In this document: piece after piece, positions 55,679 through 64,000 of the stretch
How the letters are laid out: each line of letters opens with the position of its first letter
Position numbering within the stretch: position 1 is the stretch's first letter
Position numbers and translations under genes: made by a program
Source: Tricholoma matsutake
Lineage: Eukaryota > Basidiomycota > Agaricomycetes > Agaricales > Tricholomataceae
DNA length: 64,000 nucleotides
Direction: 5' to 3'
Assembly (NCBI GenBank): GCA_026075535.2
Contig: AP026546.1
Span: 7,936,001-8,000,000 of the forward strand
Notes under the pieces: generated by a model
Databases searched by the model: none
What the model saw: the letters and a program-made list of their open reading frames with translations, nothing else
Told to the model about the DNA's origin: nothing

Positions 55679-58137
55679 CAGTGGTGGCACGCTTTACTGT
55701 GGACCTAGCACAATATGATTTTCAGCCATTTAAATGCAGAAATGTGAATTTAAACTCAGAAATGTGAATTTCCTAACATAAATGGCTGAATTCAGGGTGG
55801 ATGAATTTGGGATGAATTTTCATCCCAAATATTTCAGCCATCCAAGGGATGGAGTTCATATGTGCTACCTTACAAAATATTCTTAACCTAATGGGATGAA
55901 TTTTCATTTTACAAGGGGATGAAATACAGGGGATGATTTTAATCCAAGATGAGGGTATGGATTTGCAACCATCTTAATGTATGAATTTTCATCAAACTTT
56001 TCAACAATTTATGGGATATTGTTTCCTGCCACAAAGGTGTGAATAACAGGGTGTATTTTCAGCCTGAAATAACATACAAATTTCATACTATTATGAGATG
56101 ATTTTAGTAGGGAAATTTCTTTCATTAAATATTGAATTGACTGTTCCTTGCTCAGGTATTGTTTTCAGTCAGAATGAGAGGATAGTTTTCACACTTCAGG
56201 ATTACAAGTGTTAAGAGAATTTTTTTCATCCCAAAAAAGGGGATTTTTCATTTGTGTTGTAATTGTTTTACTGACAAGTCATTTGCAGCCCACCCTCAAC
56301 ACATCACATGATGAATGTTGAACATCCATCAACCATAACCACTTTGACAACGCTGCTGCCCTCCCTTCCTCACCACTACCCACTCCGTCAACATCCACCA
56401 TCACCACTCCCACACCCATGGAACAACAACAACAACAGCGATTAGGGGAGCGCGACGCCAATGACAACCAGCACCCCCCACAACTGCCACAAGCAACTGC
56501 TCACATGGTGGATGGGGGGTGCGAGGATGAGGGTGCCCATGACAACCAGGAGGAGGGGGGGACAATGGGAGACCCAGGCCAGACAGGAATGACAAAAAAA
56601 GGCCCAGGTAAGATTTTTCTTTTCTTTTCTTTTCTCATTTCATTTTTTCATTACTAACAAACTCTTTTAGGTACTAACTAACTACTGGCCACAACGAGAG
56701 GCGGCACCCACAATGGCACCCCCCAAATGCCTACAAGCAATGGACTACATCAGACCCACACAATAACAATGTCATGTGGGCCCCAGGTAATTTTTTTTCA
56801 TGTTCTTTCTCTTTTTGTTCGATTAATTAATGTTTTCTTTTTTTTTTTTTTAGGTTCCAACTGCTATAATAATGAGACCGCACCAAGACGGCACACCCAC
56901 ACCCACCCACTTTAACCCCCCACCTGCAAGATACACCACCATGAATGGCTGGCATGAGACAGCAACCAAGACACCACACCAGCACCCTCAACTGCCACCA
57001 CGAGCGCTTGTGGGGTGGGATGGGGAACAACGAGGCCAATGACAGGAATAACCCAGCAGCTGCCCCCAGCCCTGCGAGCCACTGCTCACAGGGTGGATCA
57101 CAAGTGCTAGCAGCCAATGATGAGGTATGATGGAACGGGGACAATGACAAACAGGGGATGGGGATGTGAGGGATGACAGGGAGATGAGGAAATAGAAATA
57201 TGGCCCAAGAGATGTCAACATCTCTTGAGCCATAGGTAAGTTTTGTTTCTTCTCTTACTTCATACTAACCAACTTTTTTAGGTACTATTTATGATAACCC
57301 ACCCACCCCTACTGCCATGAGCCCCTGCTCGTGGGGTGAGGAGGGAGTGGGACAATGAGGACCAGCACAATGACAGGACAGGACACCACACCACACCATG
57401 ACAACCTCGACTGCCACACCGGACGAGGGACATGACAGGACAAAGGGACATGGACACCAAATGTGGACAAACAGGGATGGGATGTCAAACAATGGGACAA
57501 CAGGACAGACAGATGACGACGATGGTGATGGCGATGACAGTGACATGATGGGCTGATGGGGACACGATGATGGGGCATCAGGGGTCAGGGGGATTTTTTT
57601 GCTTCTTTCAAGTAGATTTTGTATTTTAGTGGCTTGAAATTTATTCTGATACATGATGAAACTATTCTATCAATGGTCTGAAAATTCCTTTGTAAAAAGG
57701 AGAAATTCATCCAGCCAACATCCCTAATGGGATGAAAATACATTGTAGGCAGGTTCTTTCATTCCTCTTAAACCCCTGGAAAGTTGATGAAATTCAACCC
57801 AGGTAGAGGGGTGTTATTTATGCCCATATAAAGATGAAAACCATCCCATGGGATGAGTTTGGTGTGGGATGAACTGGGGACAAAATGTGGGAGGTTTTCA
57901 TCCCATTGACTCATCCCTTACAGGTAGGAAAAAGCATTCTTTTTCACTCCTCTTAGTGGTAGATTCTCATGCCAACTCCTGATGAAACTTATTCCATTTT
58001 GGGGTTTATCAATACATGAAAACTATACCATAAGTATATCATTTTACACTATCTAAAGGTATGAAATGTGGGATAGTTTTCCTACCCCTTGGGCCCCATA
58101 GTGCTTTCCTCATTGTAGTTTTGATGCTACCCCACTA
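55679..58137. mobile_element. probable hAT-like non-autonomous element (hAT-F)
   Basis: Ends CAGTGGTGGCACGC and (reverse complement) TAGTGGGGTAGCATC are similar but no TSD is recognised, so the borders are approximate. About 600 bp at the left and 500 bp at the right are dense in GGGATGAAAA / TTTTCATCCC repeats in both orientations. The centre (56280-57580) is C/A-rich and holds three intron-like segments (56608-56670, 56787-56852, 57236-57281) and four GAGC...GCTC palindromes. No long coding frame is convincing. Confidence 0.6.
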
Positions 58138-58180
58138 GCACCCTTTACTTATTTGTTCATACTTTACTTGGTCTATTGAG

Positions 58181-58454
58181 TGTTGAAATTAATCCCTGTG
58201 ATGCATGCTGTATACATGAGGCAATACATGCAGCATACACATGTTACTGTGCTTACTGTGCATACATGTGGTAAACACATTCCTGAGTCATGTGACTGCC
58301 TTATATTTATGTATAGAAGGAGAACCTGTACCATACTAGGAATACAGTGTTCTTACCTCTGCTAACCCTAGCTGTAAGTCTTACTAAACCCCAGGTAGGT
58401 TGTAAGGAACTTGTTGTCTCTTCTGCTGTGCAGCATATATAGTCTGCTCCAACA
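58181..58454 (+). repeat. 5' LTR of the copia element
   Basis: TGTTGAAATTAATCCC to GTCTGCTCCAACA, 274 bp. It contains a GCATACATG/CATGTATGC-rich palindromic part near 58203-58270. Confidence 0.92.
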
Positions 58455-58466
58455 GGTTATGGGCCC
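58455..58466 (+). promoter_or_regulatory. primer-binding site, half-tRNA type
   Basis: GGTTATGGGCCC directly follows the LTR. It is nearly complementary to the anticodon arm of initiator methionine tRNA (GGGCTCATAACC with one wobble), which fits the half-tRNA priming known from several copia elements. Confidence 0.6.
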
Positions 58467-58704
58467 TGCTGGCCATGTCGCGAATGCGCCTTAACTGGCT
58501 GTGAACAATATTGACATCATAGTCTCCAAATTATAACCTTGCACTCTTCATGAGCTGCATTGCACTCCCCCGTGAGCTGCACTTAAAACCTAGGTTGACT
58601 AGGGTTACACACTCTGAAGGAGTGCTTTTTCCTGAGATTGTTAAAATGTGTTTTATTGAGTAAAAAGACTGATTGAGTGCTTTTACCAGCCACCATCAAA
58701 GATC

Positions 58705-60327
58705 ATGTCTTCAACTCTTGAGAAACTCATAAAAACTTTTGATGGATCAAATTACATTCAATGGGCCAACTCAATGAAGGCATGGCTCAGGTCTCAAGGC
58801 CTATGGCAGATAACTAGCGGGGTGGAAATCAAACCGCCTCTGGCGCCTCCTTTGACAGCAACAAACACTACTCTCATAGCAGATGCTACTGCCAAGCTCC
58901 AGACCTGGAGCAACAAAAATGACCAGGCAATTGGTAGCCTAGTGCTCCACCTGGCCCCCTCCATTTGGCAGTGTGCCAACACCAAGGACACTGCTGAGGA
59001 GGTGTGGGACCTCATTCGCACCGATTATGGTGTTGATGGCCCCTCCCAAGTCTTTGTGGACTTTAGGTCTGCAATAGTGATCAAAATCCTGGCTGCAAAC
59101 CCAGTGCCAGAGATCGCTAAAATGGCTGACAAGTTCGAGCGCCTCATGGCTGCCAACGTCAGCATCCCCGAACTAGTACAGGCAATGATCCTACTTGCTG
59201 CAATGCCACACAAGTATGATTCATTATCTGCCATGGTCCTTAACATGACTGCTACTAGTGCCTTGACATTCAAACACATCAAGGACTCCATTGTTGCTGA
59301 AGCCTCTAGGCACACAGCAGTTGGAAAGCCCACCAGCCCACCTCAGGCCAATAAACTTTCCGCTGTCAAGTGCAAAGGGGGAAACCCCAAATGGCAGCCC
59401 AAAGAAGGGCAAGACAACAATGGAGAGTCATCCCAAAAGTGTGGACAACACGGGAACAAAAAGACTAAGGAGGATAAGTCCAAAGAGAAGCATACCCACC
59501 TCGCCTCCAGTGCCTTTACCACCATAAATGGTAATGGCACCATCATACCGCTGATGCCGCTCATTCAGTGCATTGAACAGCATGACCACACTCCCACAAG
59601 GGACCCTCGCCGCCGACCACCTGCACAGGCATATATGGGTGTGGCCTCTACCTCTCATTCAGTTTATGCCAAATATCAGCAAGCTCGAGACACCCTCGAG
59701 CAAATGCAACTTCCACGCAGCGCAAAAAATCTGCAACTGCTGGAAGAGCACCTGACAGTGCGAGAAGGTAAGAGAAGGAGGATCAAACCAGAAGAACCGG
59801 AAGAACCTAGGATCGTGGAGGTCGAAGACAATACTGTTTCCCTCGGATCAGAGCCTCCAGTTTCTGATGAAGAAGTGTGGAAGGCCATCAATGAGATGCT
59901 CATCGATGAACTGCTTGAAACAGGTGGATATGATGACAGGTCAGTCCTTTTCCCTGCCACAAGCACAAAGATTAATATTCCAATGATTACAGCAAACTTT
60001 TCATGTGAAATCTTACTGCTATTAAATGTATCATGGAACTATTTAAATCTTAATATATGTGTTATGTGTGCAAACGGAAATTGTAAGAAAGGTGCTGACT
60101 GGATCATGGATTCAGGCGCATCAAAGCACTTCACTGGTGAAATGAAAGATTTCACTTCTTATGAGCCTTTACTGAGAAAGGACTCTACCTTGGTCCAAAC
60201 AGCCACAGGTACTACTCATATAGTAGGAAAGGGAGCAGTCTTCCTTAAACATCAGGTAGTATGTCACAGGAAGACAGAGATGCGTGAAATGCAATTATAC
60301 CCCATCTACTACATACCTGAACTGTAG
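58705..60327 (+). CDS. copia gag-protease, 540 codons
   Basis: The start MSSTLEKLIKTFDGSNYIQW matches the usual copia gag beginning; a UBN2-like capsid domain follows (WANSMKAWLRSQGLWQITSG, EEVWDLIRTDYGVDG). No CCHC knuckle is visible; a Lys/Gly/Gln-rich segment lies at residues 215-265. A coiled-coil-like region (RDTLEQMQLPRSAKNLQLLE) is followed by an acidic part. The protease active site is WIMDSGASKHFTG near residue 470. The frame ends after YYIPEL at TAG 60325-60327; a one-base shift leads into the integrase region. Confidence 0.85.
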   Translation: MSSTLEKLIKTFDGSNYIQWANSMKAWLRSQGLWQITSGVEIKPPLAPPLTATNTTLIADATAKLQTWSNKNDQAIGSLVLHLAPSIWQCANTKDTAEEVWDLIRTDYGVDGPSQVFVDFRSAIVIKILAANPVPEIAKMADKFERLMAANVSIPELVQAMILLAAMPHKYDSLSAMVLNMTATSALTFKHIKDSIVAEASRHTAVGKPTSPPQANKLSAVKCKGGNPKWQPKEGQDNNGESSQKCGQHGNKKTKEDKSKEKHTHLASSAFTTINGNGTIIPLMPLIQCIEQHDHTPTRDPRRRPPAQAYMGVASTSHSVYAKYQQARDTLEQMQLPRSAKNLQLLEEHLTVREGKRRRIKPEEPEEPRIVEVEDNTVSLGSEPPVSDEEVWKAINEMLIDELLETGGYDDRSVLFPATSTKINIPMITANFSCEILLLLNVSWNYLNLNICVMCANGNCKKGADWIMDSGASKHFTGEMKDFTSYEPLLRKDSTLVQTATGTTHIVGKGAVFLKHQVVCHRKTEMREMQLYPIYYIPEL

Positions 60328-61735
60328 TACTCAACTACTGTCAATGGGTGTCTTTTTACAAGACGGAAGTGATGTGCATGGTTCCTCTGCACACATTTCA
60401 TTTTTTGAGAAAGGAAACCCAATATTAGATTGTGTCCCTCTTAGGAGATGCGACACGATCTATTGGGCTCGGACTCATATATTGAACACCAAGAGGATCA
60501 ATGTCATGACCATGTATGTTGCTGACTACTTGACTTGGCATAGGCGACTTGGACACCCATCCAAAGAGGTGCTAGGGAAAATGCCTAACAGCACCATAAA
60601 ATTCCCAAGGAATTTAATTATTCCTAAAGACAAAATTATATGTCCAGGGTGCGCTGAAGGGAAAATGACATCAAAATCTTTTCCCAAATCAAATTCATGT
60701 GCAGAGAAATCCTTTGAATTAATACAGAAAGGAACTCCCAGTACAATCATACCACAAACATAAATACTTCATTGTATTTCTAGATGACAAAATGTCAAAT
60801 ATCTGGGTCCAGTGCCTTAGAAATAAGTCTGATGCTGCTGCAGCAATTAGACAATTTCAGGCAATGGCTTTGACCCAGTATGGCACTACAATCAAGTGCT
60901 GGCGTGTTGATCCAGGGGGGGAGTTCAAAGATCGTGAGCTACAAAATACACTCAAGAATTTCGGCATCAAAATAGAGATGTCCACACCCCACATTCACCA
61001 ACAAAATGGGCATGCAGAGCATGCCATAAGGACAATAATGGAAAAGTCGCAAACCCTGCAATTTACCGCTTGTCTACCACAATTATGGTGGGAATTTTGC
61101 ATTGAACATGCAACACACCTATACAACTGAACCACAATAAGGCCGCCTGAAATGGCTGACACCTTTTGAGGACCTGAATAAAGTCTGCCCAGATCTAAAT
61201 GACCTGAAGGTCTTTGGTTGTGGTGCTTATGTCTATCTACCCAAGGAGAAACATCCAACCATATTAGCTCCTCAATCGGAGTTAATGATGTACCTTGGAT
61301 TAGAAGATGGCATTAAAGCATACCATTTCATGCGACTTAGTGGCGCAATATTCATTGGTGCTACAACACTATTTGATGAAACATTGTTCCCATGCTGTCC
61401 TGGAGCTAAAACTCCTGCCAAGACAGTCCTTGGTGATTTTCCACCTCCAGAACCAGAAGATGACGACCACTCATCTGGAATGGATGGCAATGATTCTATA
61501 CTGCCACAAAATCTGCCCCTTCCTCCGTCATCAGAAAAAGATGATGATGATGTACCAAGCGAGCAAAAGGTGCATGACAATGTGACTGACACTCCTCCTC
61601 TGCTGCCTCCAATATCCACTGAGGACTTTCGTCCAAGACGTGATGATCAACAGGAATGGCAGCAATTGCCCCATCAATCAGGCAGGCAGAGGAACATCCC
61701 AAACTGTCCTGGCAATACCTATGGAGAGAAGTGAC
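60328..61735 (+). pseudogene. copia integrase
   Basis: The pre-integrase region reads LLSMGVFLQDGSDVHGS, then WHRRLGHPSKEVLGK and CPGCAEGKMTS, the HHCC finger. The catalytic core follows after a frame change near 60760: FIVFLDDKMSNIWVQCL, VDPGGEFKD and HQQNGHAEHAIRTI. From 61150 comes FGCGAYVYLPKEKHP, then MMYLGLEDGIKAYHFM and an acidic, Pro-rich tail (PPPEPEDDDHSSGMDG), which ends at TGA 61733-61735. Stops lie at 60761 and 61128. Confidence 0.82.
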
Positions 61736-61860
61736 TCCCCTCTGACATAGAGAGAGACATTGCACGTGATCAATATTGGAAGAGATCTGTGGGTCAAGAT
61801 TCAGATCATAACCAAACACGACCATGATCTCAACAGCAAGAACTGGTTGCTGGACCAAGT

Positions 61861-63570
61861 TTGGCACCCCACGAGAGTGTGCCCAGTTCCAATAATCAAG
61901 AACATGATCACCCAATGGGGGAACTGGATGAAGCAGGTTATATTAAAAAGATAACCAAGGAAGGTGGAGATAAGCTTATTCACTGGCTGTTGTCAAAAGC
62001 AGTCACACCATCAAGCAAAATAAGCCAAGTTCCAAACCAACTTCACGATATTGTGTGCCTACCATGGCAGCAGCAACTTGAGTGGAAACAGGCTTGTCAT
62101 GAAGAATTAGAGGCTCTTCACAAGCAACAAGTCTATGACATTGTCGATCTTCCACATGATCAAAAAATGATCAAAAATAGATGGGTTTTCTCCATGAAAT
62201 TGGATGGAAGAAAATGAGCCAGACTTATGGCCAAAGGCTTTTCACAAGTTGAAGGTGTTGACTTTGATGAGATTTTCTCACCAGTAGTCCACTACGAGAC
62301 TGCACGCCTCATGTTTGCACTTGCGTCTCTAGAAGGCATGTATATGACTGGTCTAGATGTAAAAACCGCATTTTTATATCGCAAACTAGATGAGGAGATC
62401 TATATGGATCAACCTGAGGGTTTCAGACTTGAGGGAAAAGAGCACAAAGTAATGCACTTATGCCGAGCATTGTATGGCCTTAAACAGGCCTCACTAGCAT
62501 GGTGGAAAGAGCTAGAGGCATTTATGCACACCATTGGGTTTGTGCATGCCAGTTCCAATGCCATTTTCATACACAAGGATCCTAAGACAGGCAGCATTGT
62601 TATTGTGCTGGTCTATGTTGATGATGGCTTGTTCATGGGGAAGAACAAGAAACTTGTGGATGAAAAGAAGAATGCTTGTCTGAAGCATTGGGAGTGCCAT
62701 AGTACTGAAAAAGTCACAGAATTCTTAGGCATGCATGTCACCCAGACTGCAAGCAAAGTCAAACTTGATCAAACTGAATATCTTGCCAAAGTGCTTGAGA
62801 GGTTCGAGATGACAAATGCCAAAGTTGCCCCCACTCCACTCCTGACTGGTTACAAACTGTCAGAAAACACAGTGATGCCAAACATGGCGCTTAGATCAAA
62901 ATATCAGTCTGTGATCAGATCTTTATTGTATCTAATGCTCAGAATGCGACCTGATATTGCTTATGCAGTAATTAAGATGTCACAATTCTCGGCTAATCCT
63001 AGCCAAGAACATCTAGACAAAGCAATGTACATCATGCACTATCTGGTGGGAACCCAGAAATATAATATTGTCTACGATGGAGAGAAATCCAAAGGGCTAC
63101 AGGCCTTCACAGATTCTGATTGGGCAGCTGACACTGTCAAGCGCTGATCTACAATGGGTTACTTTGCTACTCTAGCGAGTGGGATTGTGTGCTGGCAATC
63201 CCATTTACAAAAAACTGTAGCACTGTCATCCACAGAAGCCGAATATATGGCTCTCTCTGACACTTGTTGGCAGATAGCATGGATAGAGTCCTTATTCCAG
63301 GAACTTGGATATATACTGAAGTGCATACCAATCTGCGCTGATAATCAGGGATCCATCTTTATCAGATCAAATCCAGTTCAGGAAAGAAGGACCAAACATA
63401 TAGACATTCACTACCACTATACCCGTGAATGCATAGAAAATGACAAAGTCACAGTCGTTTTCATTCCTGGAAGTGATAATCCAGCTGACATGTTCACAAA
63501 GAACCTTGGCACTATCCTATTCAGGAAATTTAGAGACTCTCTCAGAATTACTTTTGAGATTCAAACTTAG
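61861..63570 (+). pseudogene. copia reverse transcriptase and RNase H
   Basis: RT begins WKQACHEELEALHKQQVYDI, then NRWVFSMKLDGRK with TGA 62215-62217. It continues LMAKGFSQVEGVDFDEIFSP, LDVKTAFLYRKLDEEIYMDQ, LCRALYGLKQAS and the catalytic VLVYVDDGLFMG near 62610. RNase H reads FTDSDWAAD, TGA 63145-63147, VALSSTEAEYMALS, ADNQGSIF and RTKHIDIHYH. It ends at TAG 63568-63570. Only two stops break this part. Confidence 0.9.
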
Positions 63571-63602
63571 CTGCTTAGAGTGCTGTGCAGTTTGAGGGGG
63601 GG

Positions 63603-63876
63603 TGTTGAAATTAATCCCTGTGATGCATGCTGTATACATGAGGCAATACATGCAGCATACACATGTTACTGCACTTACTGTGCATACATGTGGTAAACAC
63701 ATTCCCAAGTCATGTGACATCCTTATTATTATGTATATAAGGAGAACCTGTACCATACTAGGAATACAGTGTTCTTACCTCTGCTAACCCTAGCTGTAAG
63801 TCTTACTAAACCCCAGGTAGGTTGTAAGGAACTTGTTGTCTCTTCTGCTGTGCAGCATACATAGTCTGCTCCAACA
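63603..63876 (+). repeat. 3' LTR of the copia element
   Basis: 274 bp, the same ends as the 5' copy, with a small number of C/T and G/A differences. It is preceded by the G-rich polypurine tract at 63594-63602. Confidence 0.92.
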
Positions 63877-63881
63877 TCGAG

Positions 63882-64000
63882 GCTTACTTATTAGTTTGTC
63901 CTTAGCTACTTATGTAGCATAGGTAGATATCAAAATAGTAACATAGTAACAGATGGCTTTTTGGAATTGTGAGCTAAGATCAGAGTTCAGTCGATGTGAT
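63882..64000. other. unassigned right flank
   Basis: About 120 bp after the copia element. No coding frame, repeat partner or RNA signal was recognised. Confidence 0.4.

Larger units (their letters stand above)
58181..63876 (+). mobile_element. Ty1/copia element, nearly complete
   Basis: LTRs of 274 bp (58181-58454, 63603-63876), TSD TTGAG/TCGAG (58176-58180, 63877-63881), a primer-binding site at 58455 and a polypurine tract GAGGGGGGG at 63594-63602. The order is gag-protease-integrase-RT-RNase H, which is the copia order. About seven stops or frameshifts are present. Confidence 0.93.

Overview
The window looks like transposon-saturated heterochromatin from a filamentous basidiomycete, most likely a mushroom-forming agaricomycete. 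The reasons are short introns (49-61 bp) with CTAAC-like branch sites, Ty3/gypsy elements with chromodomain integrases, a mushroom-type LINE, hAT-type non-autonomous elements, and copy differences concentrated at CpG sites, as expected when transposon DNA is methylated. I see no ordinary host gene, rRNA or CRISPR array. Element names (G1, G-I to G-V, G-VII, hAT-A to hAT-F) are mine. All boundaries and target-site duplications (TSDs) were read by eye.

Layout. A LINE (6217-8327, resuming 54256-55628) is the outermost host sequence. Element G1 (plus-strand gypsy, 5' part outside the window) ends at its 3' LTR at 6216, directly against the LINE. Inside the LINE sits gypsy G-III (minus). Inside G-III sits gypsy G-IV (12895-50486, TSD TTGAA). 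Inside G-IV sits gypsy G-V (21933-48153, minus strand, TSD CTACA). Inside G-V sit three more gypsies: G-I (23316-30801, TSD GGTAG), G-II (40245-47806, minus, TSD GTCTA) and the 5'-truncated G-VII (35475-40200). Solo LTRs of the G1 family (3336-4788, 14028-17524, 48571-49919) and hAT-like elements with 8-bp TSDs (766-2324, 7468-7956, 8328-9129, 10145-10945, 14130-16278, 18491-19237) cut these further. To the right lie another hAT-like element (55679-58137) and a nearly complete Ty1/copia element (58181-63876).

Most interesting observation. Two gypsy elements with unrelated LTRs, G1 and G-V, each carry between the end of pol and the 3' LTR a gene on the opposite strand (595-4986 minus in G1; 22776-31255 plus in G-V). 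Both genes encode a coiled-coil-rich protein with a six-cysteine cluster resembling fungal Zn2Cys6, and both keep spliceosomal introns. Both start beside the 3' LTR and run tail-to-tail towards pol. Each is split by later insertions, and removing these at their TSDs restores the reading frame except for one stop codon each. This looks like an antisense accessory gene of fungal gypsy elements.

Other structure. G-I/G-II LTRs hold an array of seven stem-loops with a shared loop. Several hAT-like elements carry repeats that look like hairpin-linked 46-66 bp introns plus a dispersed GAGC...GCTC palindrome. A 1-kb integrase segment was flipped between two inverted hAT copies. G-IV ends in an inverted LTR.
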